A stretch of DNA of 64,000 nucleotides from Antedon mediterranea (GCF_964355755.1 NC_092674.1:14143001-14207000); one strand, 5' to 3'; numbered from the stretch's first letter, positions 11,020 to 23,855 are shown. Translations and numbers: made by a program. Notes: generated by a model from the letters alone, not told the origin.

Positions 11020-11754
11020 CATAAGGATTTAGGCGTTATGATTGATTCTTCTTTAAATTTTTGTAAACATGTTTAATATGTTGTAGCTAAGAGTAACAAA
11101 CTCCTGGGATTCATTTGGAGACATTGCAGACATATCAATGATAGTAAGGCATTGATTCTTATGTATAAATCTTTAATTCGGTCTAATCTTGAGTTTTGCT
11201 CTGTTATTTTTCTTTTTCTCAGTCTATTATGTTACAACGTGTTCAAAATAAGTTTTGTAGGTTTTATTTCCGTACATTTGGTCAAAATCCCAAGTTAGTT
11301 CTACTTAAAGATAGAAGGAATGTATTTTATTTAATTTTCTTGTATAAATGTATGAACTCTGTTGTTGATGGTAACTTTATTTCTTATTTTCACCTTTCCG
11401 TTCCTGTTTATAGATTAAGAAATCCGGGGTTATTTTTTGTTCCACCGGGAAGGGTTAAAGTAACTAGGGATGGTTGGATCTGTCGTCTTCCTAGATTATT
11501 TATTTCTATTGGCTATTGTAATCTGTTTTTTGATATTTTTTGTGATACTATTTATTGTTTTTGGTTGTAAGATTACTGTTGCTATTACTTCTATTTAATT
11601 ACTTTCTTTATGATAATTTGCTATGGTATTGATATACCTGTAATTTTAGCTAATTGTTTTGTTTAATTATCAATATAAATTACATTTATTGATTCAATCC
11701 TGTTATGGGCGACTTTGGTCGCTGTTGGATGAAGATGAAATAAAAAAAAATACA
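11020..11754 (+). pseudogene. 5'-truncated retrotransposon 3' end (RT thumb/C-terminus)
   Basis: The plus strand reads EKVSVHKDLGVMIDSSLNF, a stop, then SNKLLGFIWRHCRHINDSKA, YKSLIRSNLEFCSVIF and an open stretch with LQRVQNKFCRFYFRTFGQNP. These are the C-terminal RT/thumb features of a CR1/Jockey-superfamily element. A 3' UTR follows, ending near 'gatgaagatgaaataaaaaaaa' at 11730-11754, a short A-rich tail. It abuts the Rex1/Babar fragment head-on, so one probably inserted next to or into the other. It is related to the fragments at 2760-3165 and 37141-37860. Confidence 0.75.
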
Positions 11755-11904
11755 AAGTAGGTCTTTTTGATCTATAATATGACCCGCATTGTTAATTGGT
11801 TCATTTTGGTATGTTATTACCGGCACGCCATTTAAATTAAAAACTTTTTAAAAATCACACTGAATTATGTAGCACCCCTTATAATTAATGTTTGTAAAAC
11901 TTAC

Positions 11905-12003
11905 ATTGTTTGGAAGATCCAATTTAGCACCTGCCTTGACCAAAATAGTGCAAACATCTGTGTGGCCGCAATATGCAGCCAAAAGTAAAGGTGTCCATCC
12001 ATA
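11905..12003 (-). CDS. Ankyrin-repeat exon (33 codons)
   Basis: Minus strand: CTTTCAG acceptor, a 99-nt exon, GTAAGT donor (acttac at 11899-11904). The translation begins YGWTPLLLAAYCGHTDVC and ends with a KAGAKLDLPNN segment, a canonical ankyrin repeat. The exon starts and ends on codon boundaries, like the three other ankyrin exons here. Its flanking introns are clearly alignable with those around 31065-31163 and 40307-40405, so the exon spread by DNA duplication with its introns, not by retroposition. The reading frame is intact, which suggests it is, or recently was, translated. Confidence 0.85.
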
Positions 12004-13334
12004 CTGAAAGATTACAAACATTATGGTATAGTATTTTTCACTCTACAACATATTTAATATCGTACTGAAATCAATTCGATGTGATCATTTAAAAATAACT
12101 TTATGTAAATAAATAATGCCAAATAAGATTTTTCGGATGATGTATTGTGGCGTATACATCTATTTTGCTTGTATAATATTCTTTTTTTATAGTACTGTAC
12201 AAAATAAATGTTTCTTAGCTTTTTCTGAAATGTAAACATTTCCAGTAGTGCTAATTTATCTGAATGTAAATTATGGTACAGAGTGGTGTTTGCGTCTAAA
12301 CAGGCAGTTACGACTGAAAACGTATCCAGGCTTCAAAATGTTCAGGTAACACATTTTGAATGCTAACTTCTTACTAGGCCCATTGGTTTCATTTTGCCGT
12401 CACGGGGAGGAGATATTAATGAATTACCAAATCAAATGGATATCTCGATTCATATCCTTTTTTTTTTGTATATTATATACAAAAAAAAAAATAATATATC
12501 ACTTGTACAAAATAATAACAAAAACATGACACACCTTACCATTCTGTGCTCTAAAGGCAGATGGTAAACACTATTACGGAATCTACAATGCTAAAAGTGA
12601 GAATACTTTCAATGACAGATTTATAAAACAAAAAAGACGTAGACAAAATACGTAAGTCTATGCAAAAAGTAAAAACGCTGAGCATGAGCCTTTTTGATAG
12701 TCATAGTAATAATACTTATTGTTGTGCCATTTAAAATCTCTAGTGATTTATTTACAATGTCAATTCCACAATGGGTATTTCATATAGTAGGTGATTTACA
12801 TTTTGTGTTATAATTATTTCGAGTGTTTCACCTGCTGTGATAGAAACTATACTGTAGTGAGTTAAAATATAAACATATTATTAGTGTATTGGTAAACACA
12901 TGATGTACTGCAAACCAAAATAGTGTATCTGTGCGCATAATAGTAGGTGACATTTGTAAATGAGACCGTTTTATTTGACACGAAAAAGCATGTAAACTCC
13001 TAAAAAACGTACTTAATCATATAATGTAGTACATTTTGAATGTTGACATGACATGATAAACAATAAACATGTTACTTCTAACAGAGTTCAACTTAGATTG
13101 TTCTCGGGTTACTTGGATTTCGTTCTTAAATACTGTGTATTGTCGTATTTATTGTCATGCCATGTGTTCTCTACATTTCGATATTAAATAAGTTAGGGTA
13201 CGGACATTTCTCGTAGTATTATAGGGTAACACCGTGGCTTAAAAATATATTGTTTATTATAAAACATAGACCTTTGCAAAAACACTACCTTAACCTTGCC
13301 ATATACAATGATTTAAAATTCTGAGTTTAATATT

Positions 13335-13590
13335 ATAGTATTACTGTTGAACCTCCGTAAGAGGCCGCCTCTTGAGCGGCCGCGGCAAATTTGTTTACAA
13401 CACATTAGATTGTTTGTATGGTAAATTACCTCCCTGTAAGCAGTCACCCCCAAAAAAAATCGTATTGACTTTTGAAAACAAGACCATATACATGGCTGCA
13501 TGCGCCCGCACAAATTTTAGCTGACCGACCAACTGACCGACCGACATATTGAGCTGTAGAGTCGCGTTTTGCACGCGACTAAAAATACAA
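13335..13590. repeat. Repeat with CAGTTGAACC-type end and gaccgacc tract
   Basis: The stretch holds 'ctgttgaacctccgtaagag', 'ttgtatggtaaattacctccc' and a 'gaccgaccaactgaccgacc' tract next to 'gagctgtagagtcgcg'. All recur at 41695-41975, and part also near 50770-50850. The GTTGAACCT word followed by 'gcggcc' resembles termini of pogo/Tc1-type MITEs. No matching opposite terminus was located, so the class is only suggested. Confidence 0.4.
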
Positions 13591-16279
13591 TTTTGATACT
13601 AATATTGTGCTTTATATATTAGGTTTATTTCGAAGCGGTTTTAAAAATATTTCTGTGAAGAACATTCCTGTGTTTTTTATTAGATGAGATGAGAAAACTA
13701 CACAGATTTTTACCAACCGATTGTCTGAAAATCATAAATAATTCTAAACCATCTGATTATAAATTAAATGGAGAATATAGAGGCTGGTTGTGTTCAGAAA
13801 GCCGAAAAATATCGTGATTTTGGCCCTCTATCGGCAGAATCTCCCGTAATCGGCCACTTTTCAATTCCATAAAATAAGGCAATTAATAGTAGTTGATACC
13901 TTAGTGGTTATAACAGCCCATGGCTCAACTTGAACTCATCAAGCCCAAAGACGTTCATTTTTGTCGCAAATACTGTAATATGTAATATATAGAGTAAATG
14001 GAAGAGTAAGCAACTGAAGAAAATATATTTAGGGCTAGCCTAGATATCATAAGGAAGCGAATTAATTACAATTGTCACGGCTGCTCTCTTCAGAAAAAAG
14101 CGAACCTACGAACCCCACTTGCTATGGGCTTGTCCTTCACCTTAACGAGTTCGAGTTATCCACGTTAACGCACACCCTGTAACTAAAATGAAATACACAT
14201 ACTCTATGACCCGAAAAAAATGTTTATAGTGTGCTGAATTGTGTCTATTCTGTGTCATACAATATTAAGTGCGAATAACCAATAAGTGAAAGTTAATATT
14301 CTATTCTATTCCGTTTATTCAGTAAAAAGGCCTAAATTTCAATCAGATATGTTACTTTTCACTATGATGACAAGATTACGAAATCAGCAACAGTTGACCA
14401 CATACGAATGACAATCGGTTCTTTTTAGTGGACTGAATTATTATCATTAATTGACTTAAACAGCCACCAACTGTTAGTACTCAGTTTAATAAAACCAAGT
14501 CCTACTTGTACAGAGAACTCGACATGAACACTTTTACAGATACAATATCATTTCACTATAAAACTTTGATATCATGTGTATATAAACAACACTGGATGTG
14601 TTTACAATTGCCATGTCACGGGAATACGGTTGAGTTTCATAGAAAACAAAGTTGTAGAGATTATAAGTTTCTGAAATATACTGTAGTGCTGCTGTGTTAT
14701 CTGAGAAAGTTTATAATCTAATCACATTATTTGTTCAATTATCTCAACACAAATACCAATTGAAATGCCATGGTTTCTGTGATTAGTTCTTTAGTTCTTT
14801 TAAATATGTTTACTATAATTTTTCCCATCTCTTCTGAAAATTGTTTCAATTGCCTGACAAACAAGGAAAACGCTTATCGATCATACTAACAAGTAAGTTA
14901 TCAGGGATATAGTTATTTCTTCAGGTTAATGTACTTACATTTCCATCATCATCCATCATAACCATTATCTTCTATCACGTAAAGTATTAAGAGTACACGC
15001 CTGTTCATGGGCGCCATATTATTGCTCATATATTATTTTACCAAAAATATTTTGCAAACATGGTTAATGTATTGGTTAGATTCAACGTTACTTTGTTTAC
15101 CAATTGGGGTAGTATATTCATGTGAAGTAATAATATTAACAAGGTCGACACTTGGGAAACCAAATTTTCTGGAAAAAAGCAATGAATTTGATACTGCATG
15201 ATATTTTTTTTCTGTTATTAACCATGTTAAGAAGTAAAAATAAAATGTCAATTATTGCTTTATTTTGGGGTTAAAGGTCACCAAATACAGGCCAAAAATA
15301 CCAAAAAATCGTATTTTAAAAATAAAACCATTAAACTAGTTTAGATAAACGGCGATTCTAGAAAAAATAACAGCGAATTTATCAAAACTGTTGTTTTGCT
15401 CTTTTAAAGTGAAATGACATGGTTTCTCCAAATTCCATGGTTTCAAGACACTATTAAAATATACCAAATAAAACATTTTTAGTGGATTTATATAATTTAA
15501 GATGTCTTCTTCCTCAACAATATTAAAAAGTTTCGATTGTCACATTTACCATTTTTGGACTTTTGGCACACTTTGAATTGGTTCTGGTCAACTGTGCTAC
15601 GGACCAAGAGCTATTATTATAATCGGTAATAGTGACCCTTTATAACTTGGTGTTGTATATGTTGTGCCAGCGTGCGCGATATTGGTACATTACGTTACGT
15701 TCTAGGCGTTGTAGTAGTAAACAACCTAATGAAAGTGACATTGGGTAGACTTGTGAATGGTAGTTGCGAATGAATTGCCGTTTCTTACACAGGGAGCATA
15801 CCGCCTTTCGTAACTACATATTTTGGTCCCTGGATGTGTATCGCATGGCCCCCGGATGTCGACGCGTGAGCTGGGCGAACTTAACTTCTAAATAATATAG
15901 TTACTGTATAAATGTTTCTTACAAAGACAAGTGCGTCCTATCACTAGTAAAGTTAGTAACTTGATTCACATTTTGGATCCTGTCACTTTGATACAGCACA
16001 GATATCAACGCGTGAACAGCAATGAAAATGAGTTCCTGAATTAGTCCTATTACTGTGATATTATTTAAATATATTTTTTACTAGAAAATTAGTTTTATGA
16101 AATGTATTCTACAAAATTAGTAGGCCTAATAATTGTTTTCTCTCAGAAATGAAGTGGGGGGAGGGGGCACGTGTCTGTTTATGAGTGAGAATCAATAAGG
16201 CATTTAATTAAAATGCAGACCGTCTTAAAATTACTTGACATGTTTCAATAAATATATATTCTCATTATCAGAACTGTAA

Positions 16280-17560
16280 TCAAAGCCTAGAGTACTTGTA
16301 TACGTACTACACAGTTGCATTTAAATGAGTCAATAATTAGCATGAAAATTTACGTAATTAATACACAGTGAAAGAGCTTATTTTAGTAAGATGGAAAAAT
16401 CAGTTACAAAAGCCGACGATAAGAGAGAATTACATGTTGCTACTCGGAGACTGCGGCAATTAACAAACTCATAGAATAATAAATAAAGACGCATGATGAC
16501 ATAAGCTCTGGCTTAAATAGTTTAATTAGTAAATGAACATTCACCCATGTAAAACTGCACATAAAAGTCATAAGCAAATATAAGTTATATAGCAATAATT
16601 TTCCAATTCTAAGTAAGCACAACAGGGATGCTCAGAGAAAAATAGCCCGCGGCAGGTGCCAATTAAGGCACCGCCTAGAGCAGCCCACCAAAGAGCAAGA
16701 AACAATGAAGAATGTTCACTTACTCACATGAAACTGAGATAAAAAAAATGGTTCAACCAGGACTCCTTGGAAGGGTCTCCAAAGAGACTGATAGGTACAA
16801 AAATCACCATTAATACAACGATGCTCCCCATGAAAGTATACGCAGATACTTCATGGCAATATGTTGAGCATCAGCACCGTCCACCCAAGGCTAATCCAAG
16901 GGCTCCACTACCGTACACTGCAATGGGAGCAAAGTTATACAAACACATCGCCAATAAAAAATACTGAGAGAAAACAAAAACGCATGGATGTAAGTGAGTT
17001 ATAATGTAAATGTAGATTTTTATTATGTTGTTGAAAATTCGCAGAAATTAAAATTATTCAATGAAATACAACAAGATTACTAACACCCTATCCAATTAGA
17101 TTGCCAAGGGCTGTAGGTTGTCAACAAAGCATGTCCCAGGTTTACACGATGTCTAGAACAGAATTGGTGAACTTTCAGAAATTGTCTTCGGTTTTTCTGT
17201 AGGTTGATCCAATATTTAAATCAAAGACACATATAATATGAAAAAATAATGTTTTAAGTACATATTGATAAAATATTAAAGTGATTGGTGGAGAATTGAT
17301 GAACGGGAACGGAAAAAGAAAAGAGTAGGCACATGTTTTTCGATTCTCAAGCCACGGTCCGTTAGTTCCATTGTCTCAGGCTGAGTGAGGCTAACCTGTG
17401 ACTGTCAGTAGAATTTTGGCTTAACGGAGGTTAAATCTTCTATATAATTGTATTTTAACCAACATTGATAATAATAATGATTAATATATTTGCTATTCCT
17501 AACGTTTCGAAGAGTTAATAATAGGTACTTTAATATTTTTAAGTGTTTTAAAACATATTA
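16280..17560. other. Non-coding stretch with a GC-richer patch at 16640-16960
   Basis: Most of this interval is AT-rich and featureless. Between 16640 and 16960 the composition changes to a balanced, protein-like texture (for example 'caccgtccacccaaggctaatcc'), with a 66-codon open frame that matches nothing I recognise. It could be a decayed transposon or exon fragment. Confidence 0.35.
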
Positions 17561-17564
17561 GTTT

Positions 17565-20000
17565 GAAATGCCCAACATTTAGCAGCTAAATTCATCATGG
17601 GGGATTTCAACTCATGTTCATTAAAAGAATACCTACCTACATACCAGCAATATGTTGATTGTCCAACTCGCAACAATACGTGTATCGACCTTTGCTATGG
17701 AAATATTGATGGTGCATACAAGTGTAAAGCTATGGCGGGTCTTGGCAAATCTGATCACAATATGATCAGCCTCATTCCAATATATAAAAACCGTCTTCGT
17801 GATAAACCCTCAAAGAAAATAAAGGTAAAACGTTGGACTGAGGAAGCCAGCGAGACCCTTAAAGGGTGTTTTGAATGCACAAACTGGGATGCATTAACGG
17901 AAAATGCAGAAAATTTGAGCGAAGCGACCCTCATTGTATCCGAATACGTAAGATTCTGTGAAGAAATGATTATACCTGTATCAAGAATTAAAGTTTTTTC
18001 TAATAATAAACCTTGGGTGTCCAAAGAACTCAAAGAACTCCTTAATAAGAAAAAGAAATGTTTTTATGACGGAGAGAAAGAGAAGCGATAAGATATACAG
18101 AAGCAAATCAAGCGGAAAATTATTGAATGCAAAAAGGAATATAAAAATAAAATTGAAAGGTCCTTCCGAAATCGTGACTCATCTAAGGTTTGGCAAGGTT
18201 TGCAGAATATTACTGGTTATAAACCGAAGGCAAAGGGTGTTGTTGTTGACAATGAAAAGAAATATGCAAATGATTTAAATGCCTTCTACAACAGATTTGA
18301 TAAAGTGGACGTTGACTTGAACATGAGGGAAACAACAAAACGCGTTGATGAACTGCCGGTACCCCCGGAACATTTTCAAATCACTGTGGACGAAGTGAAC
18401 TTATTATTTAAAAAACTTAACCCACGTAAGGCAAAAGGTCCCGATAATATTAGTTGTAAGACTCTTAAAATGTGTGCCGATCAGTTGGCCATTCCTTTTT
18501 GTAAACTTTTTCAATCCTCTGTAAATGACTCAATAGTTCCAATGTTGTGGAAAAAATCAACAATCATGCCCATTCCCAAAAAACCAAATCCCAAGGAAAT
18601 GAATGATCTTAGACCTGTGGCCCTTACATGTGTACCAATGAAGTGTTTAGAAAAAATTGTTAAAAGTAAGCTAGTTGCCTCAGTGGAGAATCTGCTAGAT
18701 ATAAATCAATTTGCATATCGTCCAAACAGGTGTGTTGATGATGCAGTGCTTCTGCTCCTTAATAATGTTTCTGAGCACCTAGAGAAAAAAAGTTGCTTTG
18801 CGAGAATTCTTTTTGTTGATTTCTCTAGTGCATTCAATAATATTCAACCATATGTTCTGGCTAATAAGCTTATCGATTTAGAAGTTAACCTACTGATTAT
18901 AAAACGGCTACTTAATTTTTTTAAATATAGAGAACAGCGTGTTAAGCTTAATCACACGTTGTCCTCGTTGTTGAAAGTTAACACGGGTGTTCCACAAGGT
19001 TGTGTGTTGTCACCTTTATTGTATACAATATACACAAATGATTGTAAGTCAAATAATACAAAAACTGAGATTATTAAATATGCAGACGACACTGCTCTGA
19101 TTGGTTATCTGGATTCAAAAGATGATTCAATGACAGGCTTCTTAGACAGTATTAATATTTTTCACAAATGGTGTAAAGATAATTTTTTAGATCTAAATAT
19201 AAATAAAACTAAAGAGATGGTTTTTGATTTTCGGAAGAAGATAAACTACCTTCCCAAGATCAAAATCAATGGTGAGACCATTCCGGAAGTTAAAACTTAC
19301 AAATATTTAGGGGTTGAAATTGATAATGAACTTAAATTTGATGCAAATAGTAGGTGCATATACAATAAATTACAAAAACGTCTCTTCTTTCTACGCAAAT
19401 TAAACTCTTTTAAGATTGACCGTACTATTTTACAACTTGTTTATACTTCTATCTTAAACAGTGTACTTAGTTTTTGCCTAATATGTTATTATGGTAATTC
19501 ACGTTTTAAGGATAGACTTTTACTTAATAAAATAGTTAAACAAGGCAGTAGAATAGTAGGCTCTGAACAAATTCAACCTGAAGTTTTATATAAGGAATTA
19601 GTAATTAAAAAATTGAAAATTATTTTAAAAGACCACGCTCATCCTCTGCACTATAAATTTAACAAAAGTCAACGTTGTGACAGACTCCTTCAAAGAAAAA
19701 TTAAAACAAATAGATATGGCAATTCATTCGTCCCTTCCGCTATACGATTATATAATGAATGATAATATCATTCATTATATAATCGTGTAATCGTATTTTA
19801 TGCGCTAGTTTTATTTTTTGTAGTTTTTTAATCGACTTTTTAGGATTTTATATGTATATTTTGCATGGCTTTTTTTTTATCGTATTTTATATTTTATGTA
19901 CTGTATCCATTTTATATTTGTATGTACTGTACTTTTGAAAAGGCCAACAGAGTTTCCCCATGGGGATAATAAAGTTTTAATTGAATTGAATTGAATTGAA
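17565..20000 (+). pseudogene. Rex1/Babar-like retrotransposon, 5'-truncated, one in-frame stop
   Basis: The reading frame enters in the endonuclease just before MGDFNSC (17597) and runs through GLGKSDHNM, the NNKPWVSKEL linker and the RT: DLRPVALTCV, FVDFSSAFNNI, NTGVPQGCVLSPLLY (near 18983) and KYADDT (near 19076), to a stop at 19760-19762. A single TAA at 18089-18091 interrupts it; the frame is otherwise unbroken for about 2.1 kb, so inactivation may be recent. After the stop comes a strong hairpin, then a 'tttccccatggggataataaag' motif, and the element ends in ttgaattgaattgaa repeats at about 19977-20000, typical of Rex1/L2-type 3' ends. The 5' part of the endonuclease is missing. Confidence 0.88.
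19744..19786 (+). repeat. Perfect 20-bp hairpin spanning the RT stop codon
   Basis: acgattatataatgaatgat (19744-19763) is followed after 3 nt by its exact reverse complement (19767-19786). The arm contains the last RT codons and the TGA stop. It could be a structured 3' signal in the retrotransposon RNA or simply a local inverted duplication. Confidence 0.9.
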
Positions 20001-20164
20001 TCCCTATTATAGTAAATGGAATCGTCCGTACCATGAAAGTTAAATACTTTATGAACAGGTCCACTTATTTTCAAGGGATATTCAATGATTATTATTAATT
20101 GAGGATTATTTTTTATATTTTTTGAAATAAAGTATGAAAGGAAACATATTCTGTAGGTTTTTGT

Positions 20165-20350
20165 TTTAAATAGACACGATGGTTTATGTAGTCAACTAAA
20201 ATTAGCATCCTGGGAATTAGACCTACTTCCGAATGAGAAACACATTTTTTTTTATTTGAACTCATTTAAACAAACCCAATATATGTGTTTTGTATATAAC
20301 ATTAGAGTTAAGGGATGGGAAACAGGATGGGAAGAACAATTTTTTTTAAG
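20165..20350. repeat. Truncated Helitron-family fragment
   Basis: The sequence from 'aaatagacacgatggtttatg' to 'gatgggaagaacaattttt' repeats, in the same orientation, the stretch 20523-20716 inside the adjacent Helitron. It is a partial second copy lying just outside the Helitron's 3' terminus. Confidence 0.75.
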
Positions 20351-20373
20351 TGAATTTATTGTAATTAATTAAA

Positions 20374-21406
20374 CTAGGTGGTACGCTCACGTACCACCTA
20401 GGTCGTGTCCACAGATGGTTCTCGAATACACAGTAATGTTATCGTAAAAAAAAAAAGAAGAAACTGGCGATTTCAAATGTACGTAGCGCAGGACTATAGT
20501 ACATTGTCGTTTACAGAAACGAATAAATAGACACGATGATTTATGTAGTCAACTAAAATTAGCACCCTGGGAATTAGACCTACTTCCGAAGGAGAAACTT
20601 GTCTTAAAAATGAGTCCAAATGTTTTTATTTGAACTCATTTGAACAAACCCAATTTGTGTTTTGTATATAACATTAGCGTTGAGGGATGGGGAATAGGAT
20701 GGGAAGAACAATTTTTAAACATATTATTTATCTCCTCAGTAACGAAATATTGTTTTAAATGTTTTATAGGCCTATCAATAATATATCACTAAATGCGGTA
20801 AAACATTTACGTTTTTTGTTTTGTTTTTTGATTTTTTGTTTTTTTACGATTCAAATGGCGACCAAAAATGGTTAATATGTATTTAGAATATTTTCAAAGT
20901 ATTGCAATATCTCAGTTTTAAGTTTCTTCTCCGGGGGCTCATAAATTTACCTACAAACTGGGAGTCTAAGAGATTGGATTGTTCCATTCATCGCAAATCA
21001 ATAAATTTGTACTTAAACGCATATTAACTCAAAATAGTATTTTTTTAAAGAAAAATTGGCCTGTCTTCAACATTATGATACTGTACTCGAGCTGTGTAAC
21101 CGATTTTCAGCTATTAAAAAAACAATTATCGTAGGAGGAGATATGAAAATGCGAAGAATCCTCGTATTATTGTGTGCAGTCTATTAGACAGTGTATACCA
21201 CGAATACACCCTATTTGGGGCAAATCGTTGAACCTAAATTCATTTTAATTAATTGTCAATAACTACTTATCTGAATAAATTTAATTAGTATCAGGTGGTT
21301 AAAATCAGTACCGAGATTCTAACCAACTTTATATACCTTCGAGTAAGCATTCTAGAAATAACGCGTGATTTACCGATTTTTTTCCCTTACGTAAATTTAT
21401 ATATAC
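20374..21406 (-). mobile_element. Non-autonomous Helitron, copy 1
   Basis: In minus orientation the 3' end lies at 20374: a stem (20377-20385 with 20390-20398, ggtggtacg/cgtaccacc) followed by CTAG and a flanking T, as expected for Helitrons, which insert between A and T. The 5' end lies near 21406 and reads TATATAAATTTACGTAAGGG, with the leading TC mutated. The body matches the 1316-bp copy at 45576-46891 and partial copies at 43757-44025 and 55760-56512. No Rep/helicase coding is present, so it would be mobilised by an autonomous element elsewhere. Confidence 0.8.
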
Positions 21407-22500
21407 GGTAGATTATTATTTATCAACAGGTATTTAATCTCTACAGTAATGGAAAAAAATATGAAAGAAAATTATCAGAATCAGATTCTTCAATGAACAC
21501 ATGTATTTCCGACAGTTTGAAAAAGAAAATTGATCGTGCAAATAATGTTTACGATTCAACATATTTTTATTTATTACGTATTTCTATGGTAGCAAAACAT
21601 ATTTTTAATAAACATTTCATTTAAAATTGTGTATTTATATTATACAATTAACTGGTGAAAAAATGAGCATGATGTGATTTATAATTGAAGAGCTATGTCA
21701 GAGTTTGCGTATTTTTGCGATTAACCAACACATTTTTATTTTATTTTTCTTTTACACGTTTCCATGGTAACAAAACATATTTTTCATATTTTATTAAAAA
21801 TTGTGTAGTTATAGTATACAAAATAGTGAACAAATGGGCATAATGTGATTTATAATTGAAGAACTATCTTTGATTTATATGTATTTTTGCAATAAAACGA
21901 CATTACATTACACGTTGCCATGGTAACAAAAACATATTTTTGATAAAGTTTTGATGGAAAGTTATGTATTTATATTATACAATTAACTGGTGAAATGGGC
22001 ATAATGTGATTAATAATTAAAGATGTATTATGATAAAACAATATTTTATGATTTTTTTTGTAAATATTTTTATAGAACATTAAGGATTTACATATCAATA
22101 ACAGTTGGAAAAACTAGGTTGGTACAATTTATGGTTAAAAAGATATATCCAATTATGTAAAATTATCAATGACTGTTTTGGACCCCTTTTAGCTTTTAAT
22201 AAATAAAATAAAACATAGAAACCAATGTCTTACGTGCTGTCCGTTCGGCCATTATGAACCCCTAGCAGAAATCGATGTAAGAATACAATACAACAAAATG
22301 TTAATAATATCCCAAAACGTAGTGTGTATTGCCGTACGATATAATTATTATAGGTATTATACATTATGTACAATGGAGCTAGGCTGAATTCAAAACTTCA
22401 CTTGACCGAACATATGGAAAGGTACACGTTTGTTTGTTTGTGCAATTACTAGGCATAGTCGTTTGTAGACGTTAATATAGAAAGTTAGCTTTTATATTTT
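21407..22500. other. AT-rich non-coding stretch with diffuse internal repeats
   Basis: Between about 21570 and 22050 three diverged copies of a roughly 170-bp unit can be seen, marked by 'catggtaacaaaacatatttt', 'ttatattatacaattaactgg' and 'gggcataatgtgattta'. No gene was recognised. Confidence 0.5.
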
Positions 22501-22514
22501 ACTAGGAAGTGGAA

Positions 22515-22518
<4 letters not shown>

Positions 22519-22555
<37 letters not shown>
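22519..22555. repeat. (TA)n microsatellite
   Basis: Uninterrupted AT dinucleotide run. Confidence 0.95.
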
Positions 22556-22559
<4 letters not shown>

Positions 22560-22867
22560 TTTAATATATAAAATATTATATATTATTAAAAATAGAATTT
22601 AACTCGTCACTTTGACCTAATATATATAAATGAATTAAATAAGCAACAGTGTCCCAGTAAATATATCACACAGTAATGAAAACTGGATACTCGATGTAAT
22701 ATCTGAATGTTAGTCTGTTATCGCTCGACATACCATACCAATGTGCAATGTGGTTTGCCGTTACTGTAGTGCCTGTCTGTTAAAGCACGCTAGATTTCAG
22801 TGTAAATCGTACTCTCGGGCCTGAACATCTAATACAGTACTGTTTTAAAAGAGCTTTTATAACAAAA

Positions 22868-23830
22868 ATGTTTGTCGTTAATATCTTCCTACGAAAGGAA
22901 GGATTTATGTATGGGCCTTGTCTTCGACTAAGGCGAAATCAATGTGCGGGTCGTTATCGCACGACATATACAATGCATGTGCGTGTCGTTCATCGCACGA
23001 CATATAAGAGTATATGTGCGGGTAATGTTTGTGTCGTTAATATCTTCCTGCAAGAGGATTTATGTATGGGCCTTGTCTTCGACTAAGGCGAAAGTAAATG
23101 TGCGAGTCGTTATCGCACGACATATAAAATTCATGTGCGAGTCGTTCATCGCACGACATTATAAGAGTATATGTGCGGGTAATGTCTGTGTCGTTAATAT
23201 CTTCATACAAGAGGATTTATGTATGGGCCTTGTCTTCGACTAAGGCGAAAGTAAATGTGCGGGTCGTTATCGTACGACATATAAAAATGCATGTGCGAGT
23301 CGTTCATCGCACAACATAACAGTATAAATATCGTTAATATCTTCCTACAAGAGGATTTATGTATGGGCCTTGTCTTCGACTAAGGCGAAAGTAAATGTGC
23401 TAGTCGTTATCGCACGACATGTAAAATTCGTGTGCGAGTCGTTAATCGCACGACATGTAAAATCGTGTGCGAGTCGATAATCGCACGACAATAAAATTCG
23501 TGTGCGAGTCGCAAATCGCACGACATGTAAAATTCGTGTGCAATCGTTAATCGCACGACATGTAAAATTCCTGTGCGAGTCGTTAATCGCATGACATGTA
23601 AAATTCGTGTGCGAGTCGTTAATCGCACGACATGTAAAATTCGTGTGCGAGTCGTTAATCGCACGACATGTAAAATTCGTGTGCGAGTCGTTAATCACAC
23701 GTCATGTAAAATTCGTGTGCGAGTCGTTAATCGCACGACATGTAAAATTCGTGTGCGAGTCGTTAATCGCACGACATACAGTATAGTATAAGAGTATAAT
23801 AGGTAATGTTTGTGTCGTTACTATTTTCCT
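22868..23830. repeat. Higher-order tandem repeat with hairpin monomers
   Basis: A long unit containing 'cgttaatatcttcct...gggccttgtcttcgactaaggcgaa' starts near 22875, 23035, 23192 and 23332, and its opening recurs near 23816 (spacings about 160, 157 and 140 bp). Each unit ends in short monomers of the form 'gtgcgagtcgttatcgcacgacatata'. In the last unit these monomers have expanded to about 11 copies of roughly 36 bp (23396-23790). Every monomer holds the inverted pair tgcga...tcgca, so it can fold into a small hairpin. Open frames across the array are a by-product of periodicity. Confidence 0.9.
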
Positions 23831-23854
23831 ACGAGAGGACAACATAATTATACA

Positions 23855-23855
<1 letters not shown>

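Larger units (their letters stand above)
11755..16270. repeat. 4.5-kb segmental duplication, copy 1 (contains ankyrin exon)
   Basis: Matching landmarks with the block at 40160-44740 are 'atgacccgcat' (11777 vs 40175), the ankyrin exon (11905 vs 40307), 'tctaaaggcaga' (12550 vs 40990), 'ctagtgatttatttacaat' (12740 vs 41235), 'gacacgaaaaagcatgt' (12978 vs 41470), 'gatgagatgagaaaactaca' (13684 vs 42080) and 'ggagcataccgcct' (15795 vs 44330). Order and orientation are conserved, with indels. No coding sequence other than the exon is recognised in 12004-16270. Confidence 0.85.

Noticed and set aside
16767-16967. 66-codon open frame in a GC-richer patch
   Set aside because: No splice sites or family resemblance; kept only as an unexplained patch.
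22868-23243. 72- and 99-codon open frames
   Set aside because: Periodic translations of the satellite in several registers.
23396-23790. CRISPR-like array of regularly spaced hairpin repeats
   Set aside because: The whole monomer is conserved with no unique spacers, there are no cas genes, and the surroundings are animal DNA; it is a minisatellite.
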